64,000 nucleotides of DNA, taken from Chloroflexota bacterium (GTDB lineage: Bacteria; Chloroflexota; Anaerolineae; UBA2200; JACIWT01). The DNA lies in NCBI GenBank assembly GCA_014360825.1, contig JACIWT010000001.1, forward strand, positions 62,001 to 126,000, in the 5' to 3' direction. This document shows, in pieces, positions 24,504 through 34,180 of this stretch (its first letter is position 1; the number at the start of each line of letters is the position of its first letter). Under the pieces are notes generated by a model. That model was not told the origin of the DNA, did no database searches, and saw nothing but the letters and a program-made list of their open reading frames with translations. Made by a program: the position numbers and the translations under genes.

Positions 24504-25495
24504 TGGAGAAGATAAACCGCCGCGCGCAGCGCTATCGCTATAAGGGGAAAATGTTGGCCAGTTGGGTTTCTTACCGGACCGGTCAACTCCATCCCTGGAC
24601 CTACCCTGATCGCATGTATCTGGAGTCCACCAATGCTTGTAACCTCTCGTGCATTATGTGTCCGACGGGTCTCAGGCTTATGGAACGGCCTAAGGGGATG
24701 ATGGACTACGACCTGTTCACACGCATTGTGGATGAGATGGCCCCCCACGTTTCGACGACCACACTCCATATCTGGGGTGAGCCGCTCCTACACCCCCGTA
24801 TCTACGATATGATGCGATACTGCCGCGAACGGGGGTTACACGCCGAGATCTCAACCAATGCAACTCGTCTGGATGAGGAGGCAAGTCGTAAGATACTGGA
24901 TGCGGGTCTGGGGGCGATTTATCTTTGCCTGGATGGAGTGAAACCCGAAACCTATGAGCGAATTCGCCGCGCCGCTGACTTCGAGCGCACTCGAACGAAT
25001 ATCGAGCGATTTGTCCGGATGCGCCATGAGTATGGCGATGGACCCCGCGTCAACGTCCAAATCATTGAGTTCAAACCCACGATGGAGGAAGTGGCCGAAT
25101 TCGTGCGTACCTGGTCCATTCCGGGCGTGGACCGGGTGCACGTCAAAGCATTTGATTCCTGGGGTAACCAGGTATCCAAGATCAGCGAGTTACGGGCCGG
25201 CGGGCTGGAGGACCTTCCCCCTCGCTATCACTGCCCGAACCTTTGGTATCACGTGCACATTTATTGGGATGGCACGCTGGTTTGCTGTGACCGCGATTTT
25301 GATGCCAAATATCCGCTTGGTAATGTGAAGGATGGCGTCATGCGGGCGTGGAGAGATGGGGAACGGATGGTTGGCCTGCGACACAAACACTTGACTGGTG
25401 ACCTGGATGATGTGCCCTCTTGCCGCGGGTGTGTCGAGTGGGCCTGGTGGCGGCCAAAACCCTTTGCTGCCCATGGTAATGCGCCCCAACGGTAG
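24494..25495 (+). CDS. radical SAM/SPASM-domain protein
   Basis: 333 residues overlapping the previous gene by 10 nt, so translationally coupled. The radical SAM cluster is Cys49, Cys53 and Cys56 (CNLSCIMC). HIWGEPLLHP is the GGEP-like SAM-binding motif, here with Trp-Gly in place of Gly-Gly. The C-terminal SPASM-like region has YHCPNLW, LVCCDRDF and CRGCV for an auxiliary 4Fe-4S cluster. SPASM enzymes modify peptides or carbohydrates by hydrogen abstraction. No candidate precursor peptide is seen nearby. Its closeness to the B12 radical SAM gene suggests sequential steps on the same substrate. Confidence 0.92.
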   Translation: MGLMEKINRRAQRYRYKGKMLASWVSYRTGQLHPWTYPDRMYLESTNACNLSCIMCPTGLRLMERPKGMMDYDLFTRIVDEMAPHVSTTTLHIWGEPLLHPRIYDMMRYCRERGLHAEISTNATRLDEEASRKILDAGLGAIYLCLDGVKPETYERIRRAADFERTRTNIERFVRMRHEYGDGPRVNVQIIEFKPTMEEVAEFVRTWSIPGVDRVHVKAFDSWGNQVSKISELRAGGLEDLPPRYHCPNLWYHVHIYWDGTLVCCDRDFDAKYPLGNVKDGVMRAWRDGERMVGLRHKHLTGDLDDVPSCRGCVEWAWWRPKPFAAHGNAPQR

Positions 25496-25504
25496 CAGTG
25501 GCGT

Positions 25505-27010
25505 ATGAATGGCTCGACACAGTACGGGGATCACCCATCGCGAATGGGTTGGGATGAGTGGGTAGTTTTCGTTCTGATCGTTCTGGTCAGCACAATCTTG
25601 CGCTTCTACCGGCTTGGGGTGGAGAGCATCTGGCTGGATGAGGCCACTAGTATTCTCATTGCCCAACACAGCATCCCAGGAGTGATGGCGTGGGCGGCGG
25701 GTGACATCCACCCGCCCCTGTACTATCTGATCCTGCACTTTTGGTTGGTTGCAGGGACAAGCGAGTATGCAGTACGCGCCTTGTCTGCTGTGGCTGGAAT
25801 TGTTACAGTGGCCGTTACTTACAGGCTGAGTAGTGCGCTATTCGGTTGGAAGACAGGGGCCATTGCTGCGTTGCTGCTAGCCATCGCGCCAATGCATGTT
25901 TGGTACTCCCAAGAAGTGCGGATGTATGCGTTGGTCACAATGTTCACTGTGATGGCGACTTATGGCCTGGCACGTGGTTTGCAAACAGACAAACGGCGCT
26001 TCTGGTTGTTCTATTTAATCTGTACAACTTTGGCTCTCTACACCCACTATTACGCTTTGTTCGTTCTTGTCTTTCAGAACCTTTACATGCTGAAACTGTG
26101 GCTGCAGGGGAAGCGCGGCCAATTAGTTCGACATTGGATAGGGGCGCAAATTGGGGCCTTGGCGCTATTTGCACCGTGGGTGCCCGTGATGTTTGGGCAG
26201 GTTGTGTCTGGTGGCGGTGGCTGGGTGGAGCGGGCGGTAGGGCAACCCTCTGTTCGACAGTTGCTGAGCACATTTGTGGTATATACGGTTGGTGTAACAG
26301 GGGCGGATTTCCCAAAATGGTTGCTCTATGCTTCGTGTGTTCTCTTTGGTCTGGTGTTGCTTTTTGGTGTTTACTCTGCCGTTGCTCGCTCCAGAGCGGA
26401 GAATGCTAAAGAGGCCGAGGCGCTGTTGTTCATTGCACTGTATCTCTTGGTGCCACTGGGCCTGGCATGGGCGATTTCACAAATCAAGCCTCTGTATGCC
26501 TTGCGCTACTTGCTACCATTTCTGCCGCCCTATACCATTGCTGTGGCTTACGGTGCATCTCGGGTGCGCCACGCAGTTCTTCGTCTGGGGTTGATAGGCT
26601 TATTGCTTGCTGCGCCCGCGGTGAGTGATTACTCGCTGTATTCGTACCAGCAAAACCCAGATTGGCGAAGTGTGGCCGCCCATATTACCAAAGCCGCAGC
26701 ACCAGGTGATGTCGTTGTCTTTGACCCGCGTTGGAATGCCAAACCGTTCGACTACTACGCCAAACAGGCAGTGCCGGTGAGCCTGGATTTGCCGATCCCA
26801 TTGCGCGAGAGCGACGTGGCACCCGCACTGGCTGGAGTTACAACCAAGTACCAGCGGCTGTGGTTGGTATGGGATCCAGTACATTATAGCGATCCCCAGG
26901 GCTGGGTGCGTGAGTACTTGGACGCTCGTTATTCGCGTCTGGACGAGCGTGAATACCGTGGTGTTGGGGAGGTTATCCTGTATGATCTGCGAGGGACGTC
27001 CTCCTCGTAG
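25505..27010 (+). CDS. GT39/ArnT-like polytopic glycosyltransferase (GT-C fold)
   Basis: 501 residues with about 11 hydrophobic helices. The first outer loop carries the GT-C acidic motif ESIWLDEATS. PPLYYLILHFW (after DIHP) and APMHVWYSQEVRMYAL are the other conserved PMT_2-type segments. Such enzymes use a polyprenyl-phosphate sugar as donor and act on the outer face of the membrane. A soluble ~120-residue C-terminal region follows the last helix (NPDWRSVAAHITKAAAPGD). It is 35% or more alike by eye to the next gene, so the two are tandem paralogues. ATG 25505, 9 nt after the radical SAM stop. Confidence 0.88.
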   Translation: MNGSTQYGDHPSRMGWDEWVVFVLIVLVSTILRFYRLGVESIWLDEATSILIAQHSIPGVMAWAAGDIHPPLYYLILHFWLVAGTSEYAVRALSAVAGIVTVAVTYRLSSALFGWKTGAIAALLLAIAPMHVWYSQEVRMYALVTMFTVMATYGLARGLQTDKRRFWLFYLICTTLALYTHYYALFVLVFQNLYMLKLWLQGKRGQLVRHWIGAQIGALALFAPWVPVMFGQVVSGGGGWVERAVGQPSVRQLLSTFVVYTVGVTGADFPKWLLYASCVLFGLVLLFGVYSAVARSRAENAKEAEALLFIALYLLVPLGLAWAISQIKPLYALRYLLPFLPPYTIAVAYGASRVRHAVLRLGLIGLLLAAPAVSDYSLYSYQQNPDWRSVAAHITKAAAPGDVVVFDPRWNAKPFDYYAKQAVPVSLDLPIPLRESDVAPALAGVTTKYQRLWLVWDPVHYSDPQGWVREYLDARYSRLDEREYRGVGEVILYDLRGTSSS

Positions 27011-27085
27011 TTAGAACGCCGGTCATTCGAATAACGGGTCAAGGTAAAGGCCAGCCTGGTTGGCCCGTCTGCTGTGGGTTACGTG

Positions 27086-28555
27086 ATGACTGTCTGTGAA
27101 CGAGGTGATGGTAATCGCAGAAAGACTATCGTGGCGCTGCTTGGCATCCTATTGCTTGCGGCGGTGCTACGTTTGGGTGGACTCGCCTCAGAGAGTCTTT
27201 GGTACGACGAGGCCTATAGCGTCTGGGTAGCCCGACACGATCTGGCTTGGCAGATTGCTATGAGCATCGAGCGCATCTATCCGCCGACCTATTACTTGCT
27301 TTTGCATATCTGGATGTTCCTTGGCGATAGCGAGTTCGTGGTCCGCGCTCTCTCGGCGGTCTTAGGGATAGTTTCAGTTGCCCTGATCTACATATTGGGA
27401 CAGGCGCTGTTTGATAGCGAGACTGGTCTTGTTGGTGCGTTCTTGCTTGCTATTGCGCCCCTGCATATATGGTATTCTCAAGAGGCGCGTATGTACATTC
27501 TGGTGGCATTGTTGCTCTCGGTCGGGAATTGGGCGCTCTGGCGGGCAGTGCACGCAAGTGAGCGGCGCTATTGGGCTCTTTACGCTGTTACAATAGGGCT
27601 GGCTTTCAGCGCACATTACCACGCTGTTTTCATTCTCACGGCGCATAATCTGTACATGATAGCGCGCTCTCTGATCCGTGGTAAATGGTGCGAGTGGCGG
27701 CCCTGGCTGGTGACCCAAGGGGCAGCGTTGGCGCTGGCTGCGGTGGGTTTAGCGGGCATATTCAGCGAAGAGGCCACCTTGTGGTGGGGTGAGTTAACCA
27801 AGCGGTATAGTGTGTCCTGGGTGGACCTTATCCGTACCGCTGCTGAATTCACCTATGGACTTACTTTCACTGGTGGAAGAATTGCCTATTGGGGCGGTCT
27901 GGCGCTCACTGGGGCATGTTGCATGGTGGCGTTGGTCAGTGCACGGCATCGAGGTGCGATTTCGGGTGCTGATTGGCCAGTAGATGAGGGAACGGTTTAC
28001 TGCTTGTTCCTCGCGGTCGTGCCCGTGTTGGCGGTGTGGGTGGTATCTCTGTGGAAATCGTTCTATGTATTGCGGTATCTGTTCCCGTTCATGCCCCCAT
28101 ATCTACTCTTGGTGGCGCGAGGAGCGCGCTTGCTGCGGTCCCCGTTTCTTCAGGCGTTCGCCTTAATCGCGATGGTGGTGCTGCTGGCCACGCCGCTAAT
28201 CAACATCTATATCCTCCCACAGAAAGAGGACTGGCGGGCAGCAGTAGCATATGTAAGCGAGCGCGAGGAACCTGGTGACTGGATTTATTTTGTGGATTAT
28301 TCGCTTTGGATACCATTTGACTACTACTATCAGGGCAGAGCCCATGAATCTGGCCTCAGTCGCTGGGTCACAGATTACGAACGCATTGGACAACAGGCCG
28401 ATGAGATGGCCGCAGACGCATCGCGGGTGTGGCTGGTGCAAAGTCATCTGGACAAATACGCAGTGGAAGAATATCTGTTGCGTGATCCGCGTTTCCTCCC
28501 GGTAGAGAGGGTGGAATTTTTGGGCATTCGGGTGGTGCTTTTCGAAGTGCTATGA
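27086..28555 (+). CDS. GT39/ArnT-like polytopic glycosyltransferase, paralogue of the preceding gene
   Basis: 489 residues from ATG 27086 (GTG at 27074 is possible; no strong ribosome-binding site for either). The acidic motif is ESLWYDEAYSVW, and the second family block is APLHIWYSQEARMYIL, almost the same as in its neighbour. The C-terminal soluble part has KEDWRAAVAYVSEREEPGDW. About ten membrane helices. The donor is expected to be a polyprenyl-linked sugar; the acceptor is unknown. Its stop overlaps the next start by 4 nt (ATGA). A 75-nt gap before it holds a weak GGCCA/TGGCC stem without a T run. Confidence 0.87.
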   Translation: MTVCERGDGNRRKTIVALLGILLLAAVLRLGGLASESLWYDEAYSVWVARHDLAWQIAMSIERIYPPTYYLLLHIWMFLGDSEFVVRALSAVLGIVSVALIYILGQALFDSETGLVGAFLLAIAPLHIWYSQEARMYILVALLLSVGNWALWRAVHASERRYWALYAVTIGLAFSAHYHAVFILTAHNLYMIARSLIRGKWCEWRPWLVTQGAALALAAVGLAGIFSEEATLWWGELTKRYSVSWVDLIRTAAEFTYGLTFTGGRIAYWGGLALTGACCMVALVSARHRGAISGADWPVDEGTVYCLFLAVVPVLAVWVVSLWKSFYVLRYLFPFMPPYLLLVARGARLLRSPFLQAFALIAMVVLLATPLINIYILPQKEDWRAAVAYVSEREEPGDWIYFVDYSLWIPFDYYYQGRAHESGLSRWVTDYERIGQQADEMAADASRVWLVQSHLDKYAVEEYLLRDPRFLPVERVEFLGIRVVLFEVL

Positions 28556-30153
28556 TGCTGCGAAGGAATTGGGCTCAACACATAGGTCTTTTTTTGGCCG
28601 TCATCGGGGTAATACTGGCCTTGTTGTTGGTGAACGGGCACCTGATGCTCGCCGGTGACAACGCGACATACATAGTACTGGGTCAGTCGCTTGCCTTGGG
28701 CAAGGGCTATCGCTTGATCAGCGACCCTCGAGAGCCACTGATGGCTCTCTACCCGTTTGGCTACCCGCTGTTATTGGCAGCAGTGCTGCGGCTGACTGGA
28801 AACACGCAAGATCTGTTGGCCGCTATTGTGCCCATGAAATTACTTTCAATTGCCTTTTTCGGCGGGTCTCTAGTGCTACTCTATGATCTACTGCAGAAGG
28901 AAGGACACTGGCTCGCAACGTTAGTAACGCTTCTCACTGCCGCTAACCCATACATGCTCGGGTTCGCCACCGAAGTGCAGACGGAGATAACGTTCTTCTT
29001 CCTTTCGCTGCTGGCATTGTGGCTCTATGAGAAACAGTATGCCTCAGGCCCAAGTTATCGTTGGCTGGCTATGGTTGCCGTGGTGTTGGGGGCATCGTGC
29101 TACATCCGCTCTTTGGGCCTCACGTTAGCGGTGGCACTAGGGCTGGCTTTGCTGTTGCGCAGATCATTCCGAGAAGCGATGACTCTTCTCGCCATATCCA
29201 CAGGGCTGGTTCTGCCTTGGGTGCTCTATGGGATGAGCCTGCCCTCCACGGGCACGCACGTGGCCTTAGGTCGGAGTTATCTGAGTATATATCTGGCGGG
29301 CGACCCATATGGCACCTTTGGCTTGACACCGGGCTTTGTCGTCGAGCGTTTAACGCAGAATCTCTACCTATACGGCGTGGAAATATTGCCCTATATGATT
29401 TTCCCTCATCTGCAGAGCATGCTGCGCTGGGAGGCAATGCGCTCGGTGTTACCGTTTTTGGCTGCGGGCATCAGCCTCCTGCCGGTTGTGGGTTTGATCA
29501 GGAGGTGGCGCAGTGGAGCGCGAGCAATGGAGTGCTATTTTGCCTTGTTTGTACTCTCAACCATTGCGTATCTGTGGGCGCAAGGTCGGCTGCTCGTGCC
29601 AGCACTGCCATTGATCCTGTACTACACGTTGCAGGGTCTAGAGGGTGTACTGAGTTTGGGGCAAGCGCTCCTGCGGGGACGGGTGCGAGAGGGTGCTATT
29701 TTGCTGACCGCAGTATTACTGCTCTCAGCACTAGTCGTAGACGGGCGGCGGATTGCCCGTAACATTGGGGAGAATATACACCTCTCGACCCTCGAATACT
29801 ATGACCGTGACGCGCCGCAGTGGTCGAACTACCTGCGTGCGATCTATTGGATTGATGGCGTAGCGCCGCGGGATGTCCACGTTATGTGCCGCAAGGCCGA
29901 TATCGTGTATTTGCTGACGGGACGGCAGGCGCTGGAATACCCTTATGTACCGCAACCGGAGCCGATGCTGGAATTAGCGGCAGAGACGAATGTGGGCTAC
30001 ATTATCCGCGATGCATTCACGTGGACAACGACCACGGTACAGTATCTTAGCCAGGCGTTGCGGGATGCTCAGAAAATGACGCCCAGTCCGGTAACGCTGG
30101 TGTACCGGACCGAGCCGCCAGTAACAGAGGTTTGGAAGGTGAAGGAGAACTGA
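28552..30153 (+). CDS. GT-C-type polytopic membrane protein (GT39-like)
   Basis: 533 residues with ATG overlapping the previous stop by 4 nt. The first outer loop is divergent: LAGDNATYIVLGQSLALG replaces the W-DE motif, with Asp in GDN as the likely acidic residue. Next come YPFGYPLLLAAVLRL and TANPYMLGFATEVQTE, where the family shows the P-motif and the ‘QTE’ acidic pair. Around 11 helices, then a C-terminal soluble part (IDGVAPRDVHVMCRKADIVY). Function as a glycosyltransferase is inferred from fold and context only. Confidence 0.8.
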   Translation: MMLRRNWAQHIGLFLAVIGVILALLLVNGHLMLAGDNATYIVLGQSLALGKGYRLISDPREPLMALYPFGYPLLLAAVLRLTGNTQDLLAAIVPMKLLSIAFFGGSLVLLYDLLQKEGHWLATLVTLLTAANPYMLGFATEVQTEITFFFLSLLALWLYEKQYASGPSYRWLAMVAVVLGASCYIRSLGLTLAVALGLALLLRRSFREAMTLLAISTGLVLPWVLYGMSLPSTGTHVALGRSYLSIYLAGDPYGTFGLTPGFVVERLTQNLYLYGVEILPYMIFPHLQSMLRWEAMRSVLPFLAAGISLLPVVGLIRRWRSGARAMECYFALFVLSTIAYLWAQGRLLVPALPLILYYTLQGLEGVLSLGQALLRGRVREGAILLTAVLLLSALVVDGRRIARNIGENIHLSTLEYYDRDAPQWSNYLRAIYWIDGVAPRDVHVMCRKADIVYLLTGRQALEYPYVPQPEPMLELAAETNVGYIIRDAFTWTTTTVQYLSQALRDAQKMTPSPVTLVYRTEPPVTEVWKVKEN

Positions 30154-30173
30154 CAATTGAGAGGAGCAATGGT

Positions 30174-30530
30174 ATGGGCAATCCAATCGGATTGGTTATG
30201 ATCGCTGTCGCTCTGGGCGTGACAGGACAATTGCTGATGAAAATGGGCATGAATCAAGTGGGCGCAATCGATGCCCTCAGCCTGGACATAGCCAAAAGCG
30301 TGGCAAGTAATCTGTACGTTGTCTTTGGCTTCGCCTGCTATGGGTTGTCATCAGTATTCTACCTCTTAGGGCTATCCAAGTTGGACCTGAGCGTAGCCTA
30401 TCCCCTGGTGGGTCTGGGTTACGTGTTGGTGGTGTTTTTCTCCTGGGCTCTGCTCAAGGAACCGGTTGATGTCTGGCGTTGGCTCGGAGTATTGTTGATT
30501 TTCGGTGGCGTGTGGTTGATCGGGCGCTAG
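30174..30530 (+). CDS. small multidrug-resistance/EamA-type membrane protein (ArnE/ArnF-like)
   Basis: 118 residues with four predicted membrane helices, the size of half an EamA protein. ATG 30174 is set by GAGGAG 8 nt upstream. The segment LDLSVAYPLVGLGYVLVV matches the conserved third helix of SMR/ArnE proteins (AYP). The helix-one Glu needed for drug/proton SMR transport is not seen, which argues against drug efflux. ArnE/F flip undecaprenyl-phosphate aminoarabinose; here a role in moving a lipid-linked sugar for the neighbouring GT-C enzymes is plausible (inference). Confidence 0.8.
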   Translation: MGNPIGLVMIAVALGVTGQLLMKMGMNQVGAIDALSLDIAKSVASNLYVVFGFACYGLSSVFYLLGLSKLDLSVAYPLVGLGYVLVVFFSWALLKEPVDVWRWLGVLLIFGGVWLIGR

Positions 30531-30539
30531 CGTGGTGGT

Positions 30540-32321
30540 GTGAGTGGGGCGATGGTCCGGACTCTCAAACTGAAGAGCGGTGTGGCGATACCGGCTACAA
30601 TGTTGGCTTTCTTGTGCGTGGTGATGACCTATCCGCTCATCACGGCGTTGGATTCGGCCATCCCCGACTTGAGCACATTAGACGCTTTCGAATATTGCTA
30701 CAAGTTGTGGTGGTTTAAGCACGCGATAGTGGACTTGCATATCTCGCCGTTTTTCAACTCGCGAGTCTTTTATCCGTTTGGCTATGATTTCGCCATGTCT
30801 GAAACCACATTGCCCAACATGGTGCTGGCGCTGCCTATCACGATGATGGCGGGCCACGTGGTAGGGTACAACATTCTCGTTTTGTTCTCGTTTTTCTTAT
30901 CGGCGCTGGGAGCCTATCTACTTGTGGTCTATTTAACGGAAAATCGGGCAGCAGGGATGGTAGCCGGCGCGATCTATGCGTTTTCGCCCTACCGCTACCA
31001 CATGGTTGTAGAGGGTGTGCTGCCGACATTCAGTACCCAGTGGGTGCCGTTCCTGTTCCTTAGTCTGGAGATCTACCTCCGCCGCTGGAGACCCTTTTAC
31101 GCCGTGCTGGCAGGATTTTTCTTGGCGCTGACAGCGCTCTCATCGTGGTACTACGGTTATATGGTGGGTTTGTTCGTACCGGTCTATGTGGTGGTGCGGA
31201 TGTGGGGTGCAGGTAGGCAGGTCTGGAGGCGCATTCTGCAGGGAGGCATTCTCTTGGCAGCGGTGACATTCGTGGCGTCTCTGCCGGGGCTGGTGCCGCT
31301 TTTGAGTGTGTGGGGTTCCGGGACGAATTGGTCATTGAGCCACGTGGACTGGTGGTCAGCCAGCCTGTCGGATTTCGTGTGGCCCAATATCCGGCACCCG
31401 TTGTGGGGGCGGGTGCTTTATCCGGCCTACGAGCAATTGACACGGGAGAATGACCTGTATTTGGGCATTGTGGCACTCACGTTAGCAGTAGTGGCTCTCC
31501 GAACACGGCGAGATCGGACCACTTGGGCCTACACCTGGTTGAGTGGGCTGGCTGGAGTGCTGGCATTGGGGCTAACATTGCATGTTCTACGAGATAGGCT
31601 CTACATAGGTGTTCCGAGTGAGGTCGAACGGGTTTTCACTGTGGGGATGGGGATGCTTGCCAAGCGCCTGGCGCTTAACCCCGCGCCAACGTACTACGCA
31701 TTGCGCCAACAGAACGCCATTTATGTTCCAATGCCCACATTTTTTCTATATCTTTTCTTGCCCTTCTTTAACACTATGCGTTTCTTCGCTCGTTTTGGGG
31801 TGTTGGTGACACTGGGTATGTCGGTGCTGGCTGGTTTGGGCACGACAGAGGTGCTTCGGCGTGTGAGCCGACCGTTGGCTGTCGCTGGAGTGCTCCTGGC
31901 ACTGGTCCTTTTCGAGTTCGCCGTCGAACCGACACAGATGGGCCTGGCTAGCGCTGCACCCAGAGCGATTGACAAATGGTTAGCAGCGCAACCGGGGGAT
32001 TTTGCAGTTATCGAGTTCCCGATAGATTCCGCGCTCACGGGCCGAGGTCTATTTGGCACGATCACTCACGGCAAAGCCATTGCTTATGGTTATGGCACCT
32101 TTTATCCCGCTGGCTTCCAAGCAGCGCGAGCGGAGTTGAGCCAGTTCCCAAGTGAGGCCAGCGTAGATATTTTGCGACGCTGGGGTGTGCGTTATGCCCT
32201 GGTGGACACAGTTCGGTATGGGGATGAGTGGCCTCGCATATTAGCAGAACTGACGTCCATGACGGGTCTGCGGATGGTGGAGATAGCCGGCCAATTTCAC
32301 GTATATGAGGTCTTGCCATGA
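30540..32321 (+). CDS. ~600-aa polytopic GT-C/YfhO-like membrane protein, array copy 1
   Basis: 593 residues (GTG 30540; ATG 30552 is an alternative). First of five tandem paralogues. Shared blocks in order: MTYPL at the end of helix 1; WWFKHAI..DLHISPFF and VFYPFGYD in the first outer loop with SETTL; APYR/SPYRYH; STQWVPFLF; TALSSWYY; HPLWG; RLYIGVPSEVE; AKRLALNP; MPTFFLYLFLPFFN-MR. A soluble tail follows (QPGDFAVIEFP, HGKAIAYGYGTFYP, RRWGVRYALVD) ending YEVLP. About 12 helices. It resembles YfhO- or PTPS-related membrane proteins, a presumed glycosyltransferase group. The tail codons supply the Shine-Dalgarno site for copy 2. Confidence 0.82.
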   Translation: MSGAMVRTLKLKSGVAIPATMLAFLCVVMTYPLITALDSAIPDLSTLDAFEYCYKLWWFKHAIVDLHISPFFNSRVFYPFGYDFAMSETTLPNMVLALPITMMAGHVVGYNILVLFSFFLSALGAYLLVVYLTENRAAGMVAGAIYAFSPYRYHMVVEGVLPTFSTQWVPFLFLSLEIYLRRWRPFYAVLAGFFLALTALSSWYYGYMVGLFVPVYVVVRMWGAGRQVWRRILQGGILLAAVTFVASLPGLVPLLSVWGSGTNWSLSHVDWWSASLSDFVWPNIRHPLWGRVLYPAYEQLTRENDLYLGIVALTLAVVALRTRRDRTTWAYTWLSGLAGVLALGLTLHVLRDRLYIGVPSEVERVFTVGMGMLAKRLALNPAPTYYALRQQNAIYVPMPTFFLYLFLPFFNTMRFFARFGVLVTLGMSVLAGLGTTEVLRRVSRPLAVAGVLLALVLFEFAVEPTQMGLASAAPRAIDKWLAAQPGDFAVIEFPIDSALTGRGLFGTITHGKAIAYGYGTFYPAGFQAARAELSQFPSEASVDILRRWGVRYALVDTVRYGDEWPRILAELTSMTGLRMVEIAGQFHVYEVLP

Positions 32322-34153
32322 GGGCGCAGGGGCGGATGCTATCAGTCCTGGGTCTTTTCGTGGCGCTCAGTGCCGTGATGACCTATCCAATGGTGCTCCA
32401 TGCGATGAATGCCATTCCCGGTCCGCCAGCCGATAATTTTGAGGTGCTTTACCGCGTCTGGTGGTTTAAGCACAGCCTGTTTGATTTACATATATCGCCT
32501 TTCTTCAACCCAGATGTGTTTTATCCCTTTGGCTACGACCTGAGTCTGGGCGAGTCCACACTCGCAAATATGGCGTTCAGCCTGCCCGTGACGCTGGCTG
32601 GTGGGCATATATTTTCCTATAACCTGATCATGTGGGGTACCTTTGTTCTATCGGGTTTCGGCATGTACCTGTGGGCCCATCGGGTCCTTGGCCATCGGGG
32701 AGCAGCCATTGTCGCAGGGGTGGTCTATGCTTACTGTCCTTACCGGCTATTGCATTTGACGAGCGGTCAAGTTGCCCAGGTGAGCACGCAATGGCTGCCA
32801 TTTATGTTGCTTTGTTTAGATCGCGCTCTCGAGCGGCGGGATGTACGCGCTGCAGCGATGGCTGGGTTGTTTTACGCGCTGACGGCGCTCTCGGCGTGGT
32901 ATTACCTGGCCATTGCAGGGTTGTTCGTGGTGCTGTATGGAATCCTGCGGATGCGTCCGTGGAGAGAATCCTTGCGCGATCGAGCGCTCTGGCATTGTGC
33001 GCTGGTGTTTGTGACAGTGGTAGCGGTATGCTTAGGGCCGTTGGTGGTGCGAAACCTCAGCCTTTTGTGGGGCGATGAGATGGGTTATTCGCTGTGGTAT
33101 GTAGATGCACTCTCGCCCAGTCTCAACGATCTGTTTTTCCCACGGGTGTTACGCCCGCTGTGGGGCGGCGAACCACTCAACCAGGATGAATATGATTTCT
33201 CCGTGCACCTGTACTTGGGCGTCCCGGCACTGGCACTGGCAACGGTGGGAGTATGGAAACAGCGGAGGCCGTTCGTCAAAATAATGCTCGTCATTGAGTT
33301 GGTGGCGCTGGTCCTGTCATTGGGACCACGGCTGCGCTGGGATGGTGGACCGGTGTTGATACCGGTGCCGCCGACCGTGGAGAGGGCTTTCACGGCGGGA
33401 ATGGGCATTCTCGCCAAGCGGTTGGCGTTGTACCCAGCACCATCGTATTACATGCTCCGCGAGCCAGGCAGCGTCTACATCCCGCTTCCGGCGCTCCTTT
33501 TGCGACTTTTTGTACCCTCTTTCCAGTATGTGCGCCAATGGTCCCGCTTCCTAGTGCTCACACTACTGGCGCTGGCAATGCTGGCGGGGTTTGGTGCGGC
33601 GGCGATCTCCCAACAGGTGGGTGGTCGGGCGGCGTGGGTATTGGCTCTATTGGTCGCGTTATCCATGTTTGATAGCGCCATTTTGCCCTACCGTTTCGGC
33701 TTGTGCATGGTAGGGCCACAGCCGGTGGATGATTGGCTGGCGGCCCAGCCTGGCCACGACCCGGTAGCGGAGTTCCCCTATTACCGTTTTGGAGGCAATG
33801 GGCCGCTGCTCTATCGCGCGGTGTATCACGGTAAGCCCATCGTTTCAGGTGCAAGCACGTTCGTTCCATCCGGCCACCGCGAGGCACGCCCTGTGTTGGT
33901 TGCTTTTCCTGACGAAGAGGCGCTCGTGTTGCTGCGCAGTTGGGGTGTGCGTTACATCGTGATGAGTTCGGCAGCCTACGGAGCAGATTGGCCGCAAGTC
34001 CAGGGGGTATTGACAGCCCAACCTGATCTACGTTTTGTGGCATCTTTCGATGATGTACCAGTCTATCACGATGGCCGGTTGCTGGATATCGTGCCTGGCT
34101 ATGAGTTATCTTTGCCTCTTGGTCAGGAATTTGTATACGAGATAATCTACTAA
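32318..34153 (+). CDS. ~600-aa polytopic GT-C/YfhO-like membrane protein, array copy 2
   Basis: 611 residues; ATG overlaps the previous stop (ATGA) behind a GAGGTC site. It has the same block order as copy 1: PPADNFEVLYRVWWFKH, FNPDVFYPFGYDLSLGES, STQWLPFMLL, LTALSAWYY, RPLWGG, LIPVPPTVE, AKRLALYPAPSYY, IPLPALLLRLFVPSF. The soluble tail is AAQPGHDPVAEFPYYRF, with SWGVRYIVMSS. Compared with copy 1, it carries an extra ~20 residues at the C-terminus (VYHDGRLLDIVPGYEL) before YEIIY. These are shared with copy 5, so copies 2 and 5 look closer in this region. Presumed membrane glycosyltransferase or glycan-handling protein. Confidence 0.82.
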   Translation: MRAQGRMLSVLGLFVALSAVMTYPMVLHAMNAIPGPPADNFEVLYRVWWFKHSLFDLHISPFFNPDVFYPFGYDLSLGESTLANMAFSLPVTLAGGHIFSYNLIMWGTFVLSGFGMYLWAHRVLGHRGAAIVAGVVYAYCPYRLLHLTSGQVAQVSTQWLPFMLLCLDRALERRDVRAAAMAGLFYALTALSAWYYLAIAGLFVVLYGILRMRPWRESLRDRALWHCALVFVTVVAVCLGPLVVRNLSLLWGDEMGYSLWYVDALSPSLNDLFFPRVLRPLWGGEPLNQDEYDFSVHLYLGVPALALATVGVWKQRRPFVKIMLVIELVALVLSLGPRLRWDGGPVLIPVPPTVERAFTAGMGILAKRLALYPAPSYYMLREPGSVYIPLPALLLRLFVPSFQYVRQWSRFLVLTLLALAMLAGFGAAAISQQVGGRAAWVLALLVALSMFDSAILPYRFGLCMVGPQPVDDWLAAQPGHDPVAEFPYYRFGGNGPLLYRAVYHGKPIVSGASTFVPSGHREARPVLVAFPDEEALVLLRSWGVRYIVMSSAAYGADWPQVQGVLTAQPDLRFVASFDDVPVYHDGRLLDIVPGYELSLPLGQEFVYEIIY

Positions 34154-34180
34154 CAATGCTGCTTTTCACAGGGGGATAAC

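Noticed and set aside
24494-25495. RiPP biosynthesis with a precursor peptide beside the SPASM protein
   Set aside because: No short frame with a ribosome-binding site and Cys/Gly/Ser-rich core was found around this gene or the one at 57965; neighbours are glycosyltransferases.
27011-27085. Terminator between the two GT39 paralogues
   Set aside because: Only a 5-bp GGCCA/TGGCC stem, with no T run on either side.
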